A DNA stretch of 64,000 bases, taken from contig NZ_CDBJ01000027.1 in assembly GCF_000820045.1 (NCBI RefSeq), positions 216,541 through 280,540 of the forward strand, read 5' to 3'. Made by a program: the position numbers and the translations under genes. Below, in pieces: positions 38,469 through 48,505 of this stretch (the first letter of the stretch is position 1; each line of letters starts with the position of its first letter). This DNA comes from Aeromonas rivuli (lineage in GTDB: Bacteria > Pseudomonadota > Gammaproteobacteria > Enterobacterales > Aeromonadaceae). The notes below the pieces were generated by a model, which ran no database searches, had not been told where the DNA came from, and saw only the letters and a list, made by a program, of their open reading frames with translations.

Positions 38469-39203
38469 TTACTTGCCGACGTGGTGGATCAGCGTGCCTT
38501 CCGGTTCACCCATGATAACCCGGCGCAGGGCACCCGGCTTGTTCATGTTGAAGACACGGATCGGCAAGTCGTGATCGCGCGCCAGGGTAAAGGCGGCAAG
38601 ATCCATTACTTTGAGTTCTTTATCAAGCACTTCGTCGTAGCTCAGCTCATGATACAACACGGCGTCCGGATTCTTAACCGGATCCTCGGTGTAGACACCA
38701 TCGACCTTGGTGGCCTTGAGCACCACGTCGGCTTCGATCTCGATCCCACGCAGGCAAGCCGCAGAATCAGTGGTAAAGAAGGGGTTGCCGGTACCGGCAG
38801 AGAAGATGACAACCTTGCCGGCGCGCAGTTGGCTGATCGCCTCAGCCCAACTATAGGAATCGCAAACACCTTGCAAGGAGATGGCAGACATCAGACGGGC
38901 ATTCACATAAGCACGATGCAGGGCATCACGCATCGCCAGGCCGTTCATGACGGTAGCCAGCATGCCCATGTGGTCACCCACCACGCGGTTCATACCCGCT
39001 TTGGCGAGACCGGCACCACGGAACAGGTTGCCGCCGCCGATGACCAGACCGACTTGAACACCCAGCTCAACCAGCTCTTTGATCTCTTGGGCCATCCGCT
39101 CCAGTACAGCCGGATCAATGCCAAAACCCTCGGATCCTTGCAGGGCTTCACCACTCAACTTAAGAAGAACACGTCGGTATGCAGGTTTGGGATTGGTACT
39201 CAT
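38469..39203 (-). CDS. pyrH: UMP kinase
   Basis: PyrH phosphorylates UMP to UDP and is allosterically controlled by GTP and UTP. The 244-residue amino-acid-kinase fold has [13 protein letters not shown] at residues 11-23, [17 protein letters not shown] near 55-71, and the [20 protein letters not shown] region. It sits in the rpsB-tsf-pyrH-frr order found across bacteria. Confidence 0.97.
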   Translation of the reverse strand: MSTNPKPAYRRVLLKLSGEALQGSEGFGIDPAVLERMAQEIKELVELGVQVGLVIGGGNLFRGAGLAKAGMNRVVGDHMGMLATVMNGLAMRDALHRAYVNARLMSAISLQGVCDSYSWAEAISQLRAGKVVIFSAGTGNPFFTTDSAACLRGIEIEADVVLKATKVDGVYTEDPVKNPDAVLYHELSYDEVLDKELKVMDLAAFTLARDHDLPIRVFNMNKPGALRRVIMGEPEGTLIHHVGK

Positions 39204-39220
39204 GTCACTGATTCCTGGTC

Positions 39221-39250
39221 ATATAAAGACCGCGACATAAGTCGCGGTCT
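39221..39250 (-). terminator. hairpin after tsf
   Basis: AGACCGCGAC and GTCGCGGTCT pair perfectly around a TTAT loop, 23 bp after the tsf stop. On the minus strand TTTATAT follows. It is a likely weak terminator that limits read-through into pyrH. Confidence 0.6.
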
Positions 39251-39273
39251 GGAGTTAGCTAAAACCGGTTCGG

Positions 39274-40155
39274 TTATGCCTTCTGAGCAGCCGCGATCTG
39301 GGCAGCAACTTCGGCAGCGAAGTCAGTTTCCTGCTTCTCGATGCCTTCGCCCACTTCGAAGCGAGTGAAGGAAACAACGTCAGCACCTTCTTTCTTCAGC
39401 AGCTCGGCAACGGTCATGGACGGATCCTTGACGAAGGGTTGACCAGTCAGGGAAACCTCACCGGTGAACTTCTTCATGCGGCCTTCAACCATTTTCTCGG
39501 CGATCTCTTTCGGCTTGCCGGAGTTGATGGCGATGTCGATCTGAATTTCGCGCTCTTTGGCAACGACTTCAGCGGACACATCTTCAGGCTTGACGAATTG
39601 CGGGCTGTTGGCAGCAACGTGCATGGCCAAGTCTTTGGCCAGCTCGGCGGAGCCACCGGTCAGCTTGGTGATAACACCAATGCGGGAACCGTGTACATAG
39701 GTACCCAGGTTGTCACCTTCAACCAGCATCACGCGACGCAGGTTCATGTTCTCACCGATCTTGGCGATCAGGTTGGTGATGGTCAGTTCGACGGACTCAC
39801 CGTTACCGAAGTCGGCCGCTTTCAGGGCGTCAACATCAGCAATTTTCTGGGTCGCAGCGATGTCAGCGATCTTCTGGCCCATGCCCATGAAGCTGGCATC
39901 TTTGGCGACGAAGTCGGTTTCGCTGTTCAGCTCGATCATGACGGCAACATTGCCTTCGGTACGGGCAAAGATCACACCTTCAGCAGCGATACGGCCTGCT
40001 TTCTTGGCGGCTTTGGCCTGACCAGATTTACGCATATTCTCGATCGCCAGCTCGATGTCGCCATTGGCTTCTTCGAGTGCTTTTTTGCAATCCATCATGC
40101 CAGCGGCGGTGCGCTCGCGCAGTTCTTTTACCAGGGCGGCAGTAACGTTAGCCAT
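39274..40155 (-). CDS. tsf: translation elongation factor Ts
   Basis: EF-Ts exchanges GDP for GTP on EF-Tu. The 293-residue protein starts [25 protein letters not shown], shown here in parts: the [15 protein letters not shown] helix is diagnostic. It ends in the coiled region [20 protein letters not shown]. The ATG at 40155 is chosen over the upstream 40200 reading on family alignment. Confidence 0.97.
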   Translation of the reverse strand: MANVTAALVKELRERTAAGMMDCKKALEEANGDIELAIENMRKSGQAKAAKKAGRIAAEGVIFARTEGNVAVMIELNSETDFVAKDASFMGMGQKIADIAATQKIADVDALKAADFGNGESVELTITNLIAKIGENMNLRRVMLVEGDNLGTYVHGSRIGVITKLTGGSAELAKDLAMHVAANSPQFVKPEDVSAEVVAKEREIQIDIAINSGKPKEIAEKMVEGRMKKFTGEVSLTGQPFVKDPSMTVAELLKKEGADVVSFTRFEVGEGIEKQETDFAAEVAAQIAAAQKA

Positions 40156-40182
40156 GTCCAGTATCCTCGGTCTTGAATTGAC

Positions 40183-40209
40183 AAGAAACAGGGGCCACAA
40201 GGGCCCCTG
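40183..40209 (-). terminator. attenuator-like hairpin between rpsB and tsf
   Basis: On the minus strand CAGGGGCC and GGCCCCTG pair around a 5-base loop and are followed by TTTCTTG. Its position matches the known partial terminator of rpsB-tsf operons. Confidence 0.6.
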
Positions 40210-40260
40210 CTAACCAATTACATCAGCTTGGTTAATAAGGGCTTTAACAGTCCTTATCAA

Positions 40261-40989
40261 TTACTCAGCTTCAACGAAGCCATCTTGTTCGGCTTGAACA
40301 ACGATGTCTTGAGCGCGAGCTTCCAGTACGGTGTCAGCAGCAGCATTCAGGTACAGCTGAACGGCACGGATCGCATCGTCGTTACCCGGGATGACGTAAT
40401 CAACGCCGTCCGGATTGGAGTTGGTATCAACGATGGAGACAACCGGGATACCCAGGTTGTTGGCTTCTTTGATAGCGATGTGCTCGTGGTCGGCATCGAC
40501 AACGAACAGCACGTCAGGCAGGCCGCCCATGTTCTTGATACCGCCCAGGCTCTTCTCCAGCTTGTCCATTTCGCGAGTACGCATCAGCGCCTCTTTCTTG
40601 GTCAGCTTCTCGAAGGTACCGTCTTGGCTCTGAGCTTCCAGATCTTTCAGACGCTTGATGGACTGACGAACGGTTTTCCAGTTGGTCAGCATGCCACCCA
40701 ACCAGCGATGGTTCACGTAGAACTGATCGCAGCGGATAGCAGCATCTTTGACGGCTTCAGACGCAGCACGCTTGGTACCAACGAACAGTACCTTGCCTTT
40801 TTTGGCAGCAACGGAGCTCACGAAGTTCATGGCATCGTCAAACATCGGAACGGTTTTTTCCAAGTTGATGATGTGAACCTTGCTACGGGCACCGAAGATG
40901 TAGGATTTCATTTTCGGGTTCCAGTAACGAGTCTGGTGACCGAAGTGAACGCCGGCTTGCAGCATGTCGCGCATAGAAACTTTAGCCAT
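40261..40989 (-). CDS. rpsB: 30S ribosomal protein S2
   Basis: S2 is a 242-residue small-subunit protein. [49 protein letters not shown] and [17 protein letters not shown] are conserved. It is the first gene of the block and has a structured 5' leader that probably mediates S2 feedback. Confidence 0.97.
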   Translation of the reverse strand: MAKVSMRDMLQAGVHFGHQTRYWNPKMKSYIFGARSKVHIINLEKTVPMFDDAMNFVSSVAAKKGKVLFVGTKRAASEAVKDAAIRCDQFYVNHRWLGGMLTNWKTVRQSIKRLKDLEAQSQDGTFEKLTKKEALMRTREMDKLEKSLGGIKNMGGLPDVLFVVDADHEHIAIKEANNLGIPVVSIVDTNSNPDGVDYVIPGNDDAIRAVQLYLNAAADTVLEARAQDIVVQAEQDGFVEAE

Positions 40990-41145
40990 TTTATACCTCT
41001 GTATTGGGGTTAGGCCTCCACACATCCCATGTAACCGACCCCAAAGGGGCACCCCGGTACAGGTATCGATGTGTGTGTGTTATTGATTAGGGTGATGAAA
41101 CCGGGACAAGTAGTTCCGGTTCCGGCGCGCTTTATACCATAAGTT
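40990..41145 (-). ncRNA. rpsB 5' leader (S2 autoregulatory element, t44-type)
   Basis: On the minus strand a GGGGT...ACCCC stem (41006-41042) encloses GGATGTGTGGAGGCC, and an adjacent CCCC-TTT-GGGG hairpin precedes it. A TATAAA followed by GCGCGCC (about 41136-41124) resembles a stringent-control promoter. The equivalent region in other gammaproteobacteria is the rpsB leader bound by S2. Exact ends and homology are inferred. Confidence 0.5.
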
Positions 41146-41350
41146 TGCCACTGGCGCCACCAGCAGCCGCGCTAAAAAAAGTGCAACGGGGTCGACTCTG
41201 CGCCAATGATTTGACCTTGTGATGACAATCACACTGGAAGTCGGCGGGGGTTGCGGATAAAATTTTGCCCTGATTGCAAACGCATCTATTTTTCATTACC
41301 TGCTTGTTGTCGGCCATGCCGACGAAGAACCAGGCCGCAAGAGAGATCCC

Positions 41351-42139
41351 ATGTCCATTAAAATCAAGACGCCGGAAGAGATTGAAAAGATGCGCGTTGC
41401 CGGCCAACTGGCCGCCGATGTGCTGGTGATGATAGCCCCCCACGTACAGGCAGGCGTCACCACTGACGAACTCAACACTCTGTGCCATGACTTCATCGTC
41501 GATGTCCAACAGGCCGTTCCGGCCCCCTTGAACTATCACGGCTTCCCTAAATCCATCTGCACCTCGGTGAATGATGTGATCTGTCACGGTATCCCCAACC
41601 ACAAGAAATTGCGGGAAGGCGACATCGTCAACCTGGACATCACCGTCATCAAAGATGGCTACCACGGTGATACCTCCGCCATGTTCATCGTCGGTCAGAC
41701 CACCCCCCTGCGCCGCCAGCTGTGCAAGGTTGCCCAGGAGAGCCTGTATGCCGCCATCAAGCGGGTACGCCCGGGCATGTGCATCACCGAGATTGGTGCC
41801 GTGATCCAGCCCATCGTCGAGCAGGCCGGTTTCTCCGTGGTGCGTGACTACTGTGGCCACGGTATCGGCAGCGAATTCCATGAAGAGCCGCAGATCCTGC
41901 ATTACCGCAACAACGGCAAGCTGGAGCTCAAGGCGGGCATGTGCTTCACCATTGAGCCCATGGTCAACAGCAAGAAGTACCACTGCCGTACCAACCCCAA
42001 GGATGGCTGGACTGTCACCACCAAGGATGGCGGCGACTCTGCCCAGTGGGAGCACACCCTGCTGGTGACGGAGGATGGCTGCGAGGTGCTCACCCTTCGC
42101 CCGGACGACACTATCGACCGCCATATCAAACAGGGTTAA
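41351..42139 (+). CDS. map: methionine aminopeptidase, type I
   Basis: Map removes N-terminal methionine from new proteins. The 262-residue enzyme has metal ligands in NLDITVIKDGYHGDTSAMF near residues 95-113, the histidine in RDYCGHGIGSEFHEEP, and the glutamates in FTIEPM and SAQWEHTLLVT. It is divergent from rpsB and followed by a good terminator. Confidence 0.97.
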   Translation: MSIKIKTPEEIEKMRVAGQLAADVLVMIAPHVQAGVTTDELNTLCHDFIVDVQQAVPAPLNYHGFPKSICTSVNDVICHGIPNHKKLREGDIVNLDITVIKDGYHGDTSAMFIVGQTTPLRRQLCKVAQESLYAAIKRVRPGMCITEIGAVIQPIVEQAGFSVVRDYCGHGIGSEFHEEPQILHYRNNGKLELKAGMCFTIEPMVNSKKYHCRTNPKDGWTVTTKDGGDSAQWEHTLLVTEDGCEVLTLRPDDTIDRHIKQG

Positions 42140-42143
42140 CATC

Positions 42144-42170
42144 AAACCCCGGCCCAGCGCCGGGGTTTTT
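42144..42170 (+). terminator. intrinsic terminator after map
   Basis: AACCCCGGC pairs with GCCGGGGTT around CCAGC, then TTTTT. It stands between map and glnD. Confidence 0.88.
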
Positions 42171-42192
42171 GTTTTCCAGACGATGAGATGCC

Positions 42193-44832
42193 ATGGACGC
42201 CAGCCTGCTTTCCCCCCATCTGCTGCCCGATGATGACCTCAGCCGGGATAACTGCAAAGAGTACCTGAGCCGTTTTCTCGGCTGGTTGCACGCCCGCTTC
42301 GATGCTGGCGACAACATCATCGAACTGGTGGCGACCCGCTCCTTGTACATGGATCAGCTGCTCACCCGGCTGTGGCACAAGTTCGGCTTCGATCAGGAGA
42401 CGCACCTCACGCTCATCGCCGTGGGCGGCTATGGCCGTGGCGAGTTGCATCCCCACTCCGATATCGACCTGCTCATTCTCTATGAGGGGGGGCAGCTCGA
42501 CGAGGCACTGGGGCTGCGCATCGGTGAGTTCATCACCTTGCTGTGGGATCTGAAGCTGGAAGTGGGTCAGTCGGTACGCAACGTGGCCGAGTGCATCGAA
42601 CAGGGATTGGCCGACATCACGGTCGCCACCAACCTCATCGAGGCGCGCCATATCACGGGCAACCTCGGCGGATTCGAGACGCTCCAACAGGCCACCCGCC
42701 CCGAGGTGTTCTGGCCGAGCGAAGATTTCTTTCGCGCCAAGCGCGCCGAGCAGGCCCAGCGTCACCAGCAGTTCCTCGGCACCGCCTACAAGCTCGAACC
42801 CGATCTCAAGAGCAACCCGGGGGGGCTGCGCGACATCCAGACCCTGGCCTGGGTTGCCCGTCGCCATTTCGGCGCCACCACCCTCTATGAGATGACCAGC
42901 CACGGTTTCCTCAATCGCGCCGAGTACCGTGAGCTGCTCGACTGCCAGAACTTCCTGTGGAAGGTGCGCTTCGCCCTGCACATGGCTATCAACAGAGGTG
43001 ACAACCGCTTGCTGTTCGACCGGCAGCGCACCGTCGCCGAGATGCTGGGTTTCGAGGGGGAAGGCAACCGATCGGTCGAGCAGATGATGAAGCGCTTCTA
43101 TCAGACGGTACGGCGGGTGTCCGAGCTCAACGAGATGCTGCTACAGCTGTTTGATGAGGCGATCCTCGGCAATACCGCCATGGACGTGCGCCGGATCAGC
43201 GACGAGTTCCAGCTCCGTGGCCGGCTTATCGATGCCGTGGACGCCGAGCTGTTTGGTCGCGATCCCGCCGCCATATTGCGGCTCTTCTACCAGATAGCCC
43301 AGCACCCCGAGATAGCCGGCATTCACTCGGCGACCCTGCGTCAGCTGCGTGAGGCGCGGCGCAAGCTCGACTGCTGGCTGCAAGATATCCCCGAGTGCCG
43401 CCGCCTGTTCATGGCGCTGCTGCGCCACCCCAACGGCATAGGCCAGCCGCTCACCCTGATGCACAAGTACGGCATACTGGCGGCCTATCTGCCTCAGTGG
43501 AACCTCATCGTCGGCCAGATGCAGTTCGACATGTTCCACGCCTACACGGTCGATGAGCACACCCACCGCCTGCTCAACAACATTCATCATTTCCCCACGT
43601 CGGCCAGCCGCCAGACCCATCCGCTCTGCCATGAGATAGTGAACCGGCTGCGCAAACCCGAGCTGCTCTGTATCGCGGCCCTGTTCCACGACATCGCCAA
43701 GGGACGGCGCGGGGATCACTCCGAGCTCGGTGCCGTCGATGCCCTGGAGTTCTGCCAGCTGCACGGGCTGGATCGTTACGAGAGCCGCCTGGTCGCCTGG
43801 CTGGTGCGTCATCACCTGCTGATGTCGGTCACCGCCCAGCGCCGGGACATTCACGATCCCGAGGTGGTGACCGATTTCGCCCAGAAGGTGCGCGATGAGC
43901 AGCACCTGGACTTGCTCTACTGCCTGACCGTGGCCGATATCTGCGCCACCAACGACAGTCTCTGGAACGACTGGAAAGGCACCCTGCTGCGCGAGCTCTA
44001 TTTCACCACTCAGAAGGCGCTGCGTCAGGGATTGGAAAACCCGCCCGATATCCGGCTGCGTATCCGTGAGAACCAGCGCCAGGCGCGCCAGCTGCTCAGT
44101 CAGCGTCATCTGGACGATGCCTCCATCACGGCGCTGTGGAGCGACTTCAAGGCGGACTACTTCCTGCGCCACAGTCCGGAGCAGATCGCCTGGCACAGCC
44201 GTCACATTCTCGAACAGGAGGGTGCAGGCGAGACGCCGCTGGTCACCATAGGCAAACACCCGACCCGAGGCGGCAGCGAAGTGTTCATCTATTGCCGCGA
44301 TACCCCGAATCTGTTTGCCACCGTCGCCTCGGCACTGGATCAGAAGAACCTCAACATCCACGACGCCCAGATCATGAGCTCGCGCAGTGGCTATGTGCTC
44401 GACACCTTCATCGTGCTGGAGCCCAATGGCGAACCCATCAGCCCCAATCGCACCGCCACCATCCGCAAGGCACTGGAGAAGGCATTGCAAGAACCGGGCA
44501 AGCTGGTGCTGCGCAACAAACCCCTGTCCCGCCGTCATCGCCAGTTCATGGTGCCGACCCGGGTGGTGTTCTTGCCCCACAAGGGAGAGAACCGCCACAC
44601 CCTGCTGGAGCTGACGGCGCTGGATACCCCGGGGTTGCTGGCCCGGATAGGGGCGGTTTTCCAACAGTGCGGTCTCAGCCTTCATGCCGCCAAGATCACC
44701 ACCATAGGCGAGCGGGTAGAGGATTTCTTCAGCCTGACCAATCGCGACGGCGAGCCGCTGACCCAGGCCGAACAGCTCAGTCTGGAGGAGAAGCTGGTCC
44801 ATCAGCTCAACCCCCAGGAGCAAGAAAGCTGA
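42193..44832 (+). CDS. glnD: [protein-PII] uridylyltransferase / uridylyl-removing enzyme
   Basis: GlnD senses glutamine and adds or removes UMP on PII to set the nitrogen response. The 879-residue protein holds a nucleotidyltransferase domain (VGGYGRGELHPHSDIDLLIL near 77-96), a GlnD PII-link domain, an HD hydrolase domain (FHDIAKGRRGDHSELGA near 499) and two C-terminal ACT domains (about 700-870). Order and length match the family. An inverted repeat GTCGGGAC...GTCCCGAC lies just after the gene (44854-44883). Confidence 0.97.
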   Translation: MDASLLSPHLLPDDDLSRDNCKEYLSRFLGWLHARFDAGDNIIELVATRSLYMDQLLTRLWHKFGFDQETHLTLIAVGGYGRGELHPHSDIDLLILYEGGQLDEALGLRIGEFITLLWDLKLEVGQSVRNVAECIEQGLADITVATNLIEARHITGNLGGFETLQQATRPEVFWPSEDFFRAKRAEQAQRHQQFLGTAYKLEPDLKSNPGGLRDIQTLAWVARRHFGATTLYEMTSHGFLNRAEYRELLDCQNFLWKVRFALHMAINRGDNRLLFDRQRTVAEMLGFEGEGNRSVEQMMKRFYQTVRRVSELNEMLLQLFDEAILGNTAMDVRRISDEFQLRGRLIDAVDAELFGRDPAAILRLFYQIAQHPEIAGIHSATLRQLREARRKLDCWLQDIPECRRLFMALLRHPNGIGQPLTLMHKYGILAAYLPQWNLIVGQMQFDMFHAYTVDEHTHRLLNNIHHFPTSASRQTHPLCHEIVNRLRKPELLCIAALFHDIAKGRRGDHSELGAVDALEFCQLHGLDRYESRLVAWLVRHHLLMSVTAQRRDIHDPEVVTDFAQKVRDEQHLDLLYCLTVADICATNDSLWNDWKGTLLRELYFTTQKALRQGLENPPDIRLRIRENQRQARQLLSQRHLDDASITALWSDFKADYFLRHSPEQIAWHSRHILEQEGAGETPLVTIGKHPTRGGSEVFIYCRDTPNLFATVASALDQKNLNIHDAQIMSSRSGYVLDTFIVLEPNGEPISPNRTATIRKALEKALQEPGKLVLRNKPLSRRHRQFMVPTRVVFLPHKGENRHTLLELTALDTPGLLARIGAVFQQCGLSLHAAKITTIGERVEDFFSLTNRDGEPLTQAEQLSLEEKLVHQLNPQEQES

Positions 44833-44973
44833 ACCCAGTGACGCTCGCAGACCGTCGGGACACCCTGACCAGCCAGTCCCGACCGCTTGCTGGACGAAGA
44901 AATCGACCCTCCCCCTTAAAACCGGCGGGAAAAGTGTGATACAACAAACGGAATTTTTTAAAGGAACCCCATC

Positions 44974-45801
44974 ATGACCGAGTTGCAACAGATCATTGAG
45001 TCGGCCTTCGAGCGCCGCGACACCATCACCCCAGGCTCCGTCGATGGCGCCACCAAGGCCGCCATTTTGCAGGCCATCGAGTTGCTGGACAGCGGCAAGG
45101 CGCGGGTCGCAGAGAAGATTGCTGGCGAGTGGGTCGTCCACCAGTGGCTGAAGAAAGCGGTGCTGCTCTACTTCCGCATCAATGACAACGGCATCATCAA
45201 GGGCGACGACGCCCAGTACTTTGACAAGGTTCCGCTCAAGTTCTCCGATTTTACTACCGAGCAGTTCAAGGCAGCCGGTGTGCGCGTCGTGCCGCCGGCC
45301 ACCGCCCGCAAAGGCTCCTTCATCGCGCCCAATACCGTGCTGATGCCCTCCTACGTCAACATCGGCGCCTTCGTCGATGAAGGCACCATGGTCGATACCT
45401 GGGCCACCGTCGGCTCCTGTGCTCAGATTGGCAAGAACGTCCACCTCTCCGGCGGCGTCGGCATCGGCGGCGTGCTGGAGCCACTGCAGGCCAACCCGAC
45501 CATCATCGAAGACAACTGCTTCATCGGTGCCCGCTCCGAAGTGGTGGAAGGTGTCATCGTCGAGGAAGGCTCCGTCATCTCCATGGGCGTCTTCATCGGC
45601 CAATCCACCCGTATCTATGACCGTGAAACCGGCGAAATCCACTATGGCCGCGTCCCGGCAGGCTCAGTAGTCGTCTCCGGCTCCCTGCCCTCCAAATGTG
45701 GCAAGTACAGCCTCTACGCGGCGGTCATCGTCAAGAAGGTCGATGCCAAGACCCGCGCCAAGGTGGGTATCAATGCCCTGCTGCGCTCCATCGACGAGTG
45801 A
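44974..45801 (+). CDS. dapD: 2,3,4,5-tetrahydropyridine-2,6-dicarboxylate N-succinyltransferase
   Basis: DapD acts in the succinylase branch of the lysine and diaminopimelate route. The 275-residue protein has an N-terminal helical domain and a left-handed beta helix with hexapeptide repeats ([20 protein letters not shown] near residue 124-143). It follows glnD as in E. coli, with its own AAGGAA ribosome-binding site. Confidence 0.97.
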   Translation: MTELQQIIESAFERRDTITPGSVDGATKAAILQAIELLDSGKARVAEKIAGEWVVHQWLKKAVLLYFRINDNGIIKGDDAQYFDKVPLKFSDFTTEQFKAAGVRVVPPATARKGSFIAPNTVLMPSYVNIGAFVDEGTMVDTWATVGSCAQIGKNVHLSGGVGIGGVLEPLQANPTIIEDNCFIGARSEVVEGVIVEEGSVISMGVFIGQSTRIYDRETGEIHYGRVPAGSVVVSGSLPSKCGKYSLYAAVIVKKVDAKTRAKVGINALLRSIDE

Positions 45802-45821
45802 TGGGTCATTGAATGCAAAAT

Positions 45822-45844
45822 AGGCGCCTTATGGCGCCTTTTTT
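45822..45844 (+). terminator. intrinsic terminator after dapD
   Basis: AGGCGCC-TTAT-GGCGCCT is followed by TTTTT, 21 bp past the dapD stop. Confidence 0.9.
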
Positions 45845-46031
45845 GTTGCTGTCTTGCCCCCGATGGGAGCGGATCGTCCCGGTGTGGCCTCGATGAGGCC
45901 AGCCCCTGCGCTCTCCCTCTGCAAGGGTTCGTGCGGGCCTCTTTTTATTTTGGCGCCCCAGTCACAGGCCTGTCGCGCTTTCTCGGTTATCATGGTGGGG
46001 CGAGACGGTTTTAAGCCAAGGAAATAGTCGA

Positions 46032-46415
46032 ATGTACGAGAATCTGAAGAGTTTGGGGATCCAGGATCCCGCGGCAGTGGACAGTTACACCCTCCGTCAG
46101 GAAGCGAACCACGACATCCTCAAGATCTACTTCAAGAAGCTGAAAGGAGAGTTCTTCGCCAAGAGCGTCAAGTTTAAATACCCCCGGCAACGCAAAACCA
46201 TTTTGGTCGACTCTGGTACCCACCAGTACAAGGATGTCACCGAGATCAATGCCAACCTCAAGTATGTGGTGGATGAACTCGACAGCCTGACCCAGGGGGT
46301 CCATAGCCAGGCCGACCCTGATATCAAGCAGAAGATATTGCGGGATCTGCGCCACCTGGAGAAAGTGGTGGCCAACAAGATCAGCGAGATAGAGAAAGAT
46401 CTCGAGAAACTCTGA
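46032..46415 (+). CDS. DUF3461 family protein
   Basis: The 127-residue soluble protein is recognisable as DUF3461 by [30 protein letters not shown] and [11 protein letters not shown]. It ends in a long charged helix ([10 protein letters not shown]). No function is known. It stands alone between dapD and the ptsG-type gene. The start follows AAGGAA. Confidence 0.8.
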   Translation: MYENLKSLGIQDPAAVDSYTLRQEANHDILKIYFKKLKGEFFAKSVKFKYPRQRKTILVDSGTHQYKDVTEINANLKYVVDELDSLTQGVHSQADPDIKQKILRDLRHLEKVVANKISEIEKDLEKL

Positions 46416-46432
46416 TGGCGGCCAGCGCCGCA

Positions 46433-46470
46433 CCAATAGCAAGGGCGCCTGATGGCGCCCTTGCTATTGG
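46433..46470. terminator. 17-bp perfect hairpin after the DUF3461 gene
   Basis: CCAATAGCAAGGGCGCC and its exact complement flank a TGAT loop. No clear T run follows on either strand. It lies between convergent genes and may be a terminator of unusual stem length. Confidence 0.55.
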
Positions 46471-46598
46471 GGTGTAAAAAACCTCCCGCCTCGTCGTTCA
46501 GCCCCTGATACAAGGGGTGCAGCCACTCCATCACACGCTGTCACGCAAGCCGGGCTGTTCGCCTACCTGCCAGCGCAGACACTCCGCGGCCGCAATAG

Positions 46599-46624
46599 AA
46601 AAGGGAGGCTGGCGCCTCCCTTTT
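46599..46624. terminator. intrinsic terminator of the ptsG-type gene
   Basis: AAAAGGGAGGC and GCCTCCCTTTT pair around TGGC. Both strands have four or more U at the stem end. It sits 26 bp past the permease stop. Confidence 0.85.
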
Positions 46625-46649
46625 CACATCTGTCTTTCAAGCAAGCGGA

Positions 46650-48080
46650 TTAGTTGCTCTTCATCCAGATATCCATGTCGGTTTTCAGGTTGTCAGACTT
46701 GGTACCGAAGATGGCTTGTACACCAGAGCCAGCAACGACCACACCGGCAGCACCCAGCTTCTTCAGGCCAGCCTGGTCAACCTTGGCAACCTCTTTCACA
46801 CCAACCCGCAGGCGAGTGATACAGGCGTCCAGAGAGGCGATGTTATCTTTACCACCGAAAGCGGCAACCAGAGCAGCAGACATCTCGTCTTTACTTTGGA
46901 CGGCATTCACTTCCACGGTTTCGTCTTCACGACCAGGGGTTTTCAGGTTCATGGCACGGATGACAACGGTGAACACCACGTAGTAGAGCGCGGCATAGGC
47001 CAGACCCAGACCCACCAGCAGCCACATTTTCTGGGCATTGGGGGATTGCACTACGAAGTCGATGAAACCGTTGGAGAAGGTATGACCGTGGACAATGCCC
47101 AAGGAGTTGGTCAGCACATAAGCCAGGCCCGCCAGCAGCGCGTGGATGGCGTACAGCACGGGAGCGACGAACAGGAAGGAGAATTCGATTGGCTCAGTAA
47201 TACCGGTCAGGAAAGAGGTCAGGGCAGCAGAAGCCATGATACCGACGATCTTGGCGCGGTTTTCCGGCTTGGCAGAGTGTGCAATGGCAAACGCAGCAGC
47301 AGGCAGACCGAACATCTTGAACAGATAGCCACCGGCCAGTTGACCGAAGCCGTTGCCAGCGGCGCGAGTCGCGTCGTTAGCAGTCAGGAAGCAGGTCATG
47401 ATGCCATGTACGGTTTCACCGGCAGCGTTGACACAGGTACCCGCCTGATAGAAGAAGGGCACGTTCCAGATGTGGTGCAGACCGAACGGGATCAGGGAGC
47501 GTTCAACCACGCCGTAGATACCGAAGGCCAGTACCGGGTTCTGGTTGGCAGCCCAATCGGAGAAGGCAGCAATGGCTCCGCCAACCGGTGGCCAAATCAC
47601 CGACAGGATCACACCCAGACCGATGGAGACGAAACCGGTGATGATGGGCACGGCGCGCTTGCCGGCGAAGAAGCCCAGATACTCTGGCAGCTGGATCTTG
47701 TAGAAACGGTTGAAGGCCCAGGCAGCCACACCACCGGCGAGGATACCCCCCAGTACACCGGTATCGATCTTGTCGACCCCCATCACCGGAGCCATCACAG
47801 ACAAGGTTGCCGTCATGATGCCGTAGCCGACGATGGCTGACAGGCCGGAAACGCCATCATTGTTGGTGAAACCAAGGGCAACACCCACGGCGAACAGCAG
47901 GGCCATCTGGCCAAACACTGAACCACCGGCTTGCTCCATCAACTGGGAGACGATTTCGGGCATCCAGCTAAAGTGGGCGGCACCCACCCCCAGCAAGATA
48001 CCTGCAACAGGCAAGACCGAGACAGGCAGCATCAGCGCCTTACCGACTTTCTGCAGGTTGGAGAATGCGTTTTGTAACAT
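46650..48080 (-). CDS. ptsG: PTS glucose transporter subunit IIBC
   Basis: The 476-residue permease imports and phosphorylates glucose using phosphate from EIIA-Glc. EIIC (about 1-380) begins [20 protein letters not shown] and carries the [11 protein letters not shown] motif near residue 305. EIIB has [10 protein letters not shown] near residue 420 with the phosphorylated cysteine. There is no EIIA domain, as in E. coli PtsG. Close relatives can take N-acetylglucosamine or maltose, so glucose is the most likely but not certain substrate. The ATG follows AGGAG. Confidence 0.85.
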   Translation of the reverse strand: MLQNAFSNLQKVGKALMLPVSVLPVAGILLGVGAAHFSWMPEIVSQLMEQAGGSVFGQMALLFAVGVALGFTNNDGVSGLSAIVGYGIMTATLSVMAPVMGVDKIDTGVLGGILAGGVAAWAFNRFYKIQLPEYLGFFAGKRAVPIITGFVSIGLGVILSVIWPPVGGAIAAFSDWAANQNPVLAFGIYGVVERSLIPFGLHHIWNVPFFYQAGTCVNAAGETVHGIMTCFLTANDATRAAGNGFGQLAGGYLFKMFGLPAAAFAIAHSAKPENRAKIVGIMASAALTSFLTGITEPIEFSFLFVAPVLYAIHALLAGLAYVLTNSLGIVHGHTFSNGFIDFVVQSPNAQKMWLLVGLGLAYAALYYVVFTVVIRAMNLKTPGREDETVEVNAVQSKDEMSAALVAAFGGKDNIASLDACITRLRVGVKEVAKVDQAGLKKLGAAGVVVAGSGVQAIFGTKSDNLKTDMDIWMKSN

Positions 48081-48446
48081 GTGTGTACTCCTGAATGATT
48101 GTTCCCTAACGGACCCATTCGAAGTTAAGCCTATCATGGGTATGAAAGCTAACCGGAAAAGGGAGATCGGGTGTTTTTATTTTGACGAGAACAATATAAC
48201 TCAGAGAAAAGGGAATTTCTTTACTCTGGAATTAGCAGATAGGAAATTTGGAGAGGAGATCACAAGATGATTTAAATAAGTCTTTAACGTCGTTTTCTGG
48301 TTAAAATTTGGCAACACTACTATATTTCAATTCGATGAAAAGTGCCGTTTCAGATTGCATCTAAATACTGCCAACCGTAATAAAAGGAAACGAAACGTAA
48401 CTCAATGTAACCACTTAATCATCTTGTGTAGAAACAATATAACCAT
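48081..48446. other. AT-rich regulatory region before the ptsG-type gene
   Basis: No gene is evident. A perfect CRP left half TGTGATCT (minus strand, 48264-48257) lies about 180 bp before the start, with a weak second half. A hairpin CAGAGAAAAG/CTTTACTCTG lies at 48202-48228 and may be in the leader. The composition is markedly poorer in G+C than the flanking genes. Confidence 0.4.
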
Positions 48447-48474
48447 TAAAAAGGCCCCCGACAATGGAGGCCTG
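48447..48474 (-). terminator. terminator after malM
   Basis: On the minus strand AGGCCTCC pairs imperfectly with GGGGGCCT around a short loop, then TTTTTAAT. It ends the lamB-malM transcript. Confidence 0.75.
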
Positions 48475-48505
48475 ATAAATATAGTGAAGGATAAAAAATC
48501 CGTTA

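Noticed and set aside
43141-45642. 833-codon open frame on the minus strand across glnD and dapD
   Set aside because: It runs opposite two well-supported genes, spans their terminated intergenic gap, and encodes low-complexity G/D/Q-rich sequence typical of antisense shadows in GC-rich DNA.
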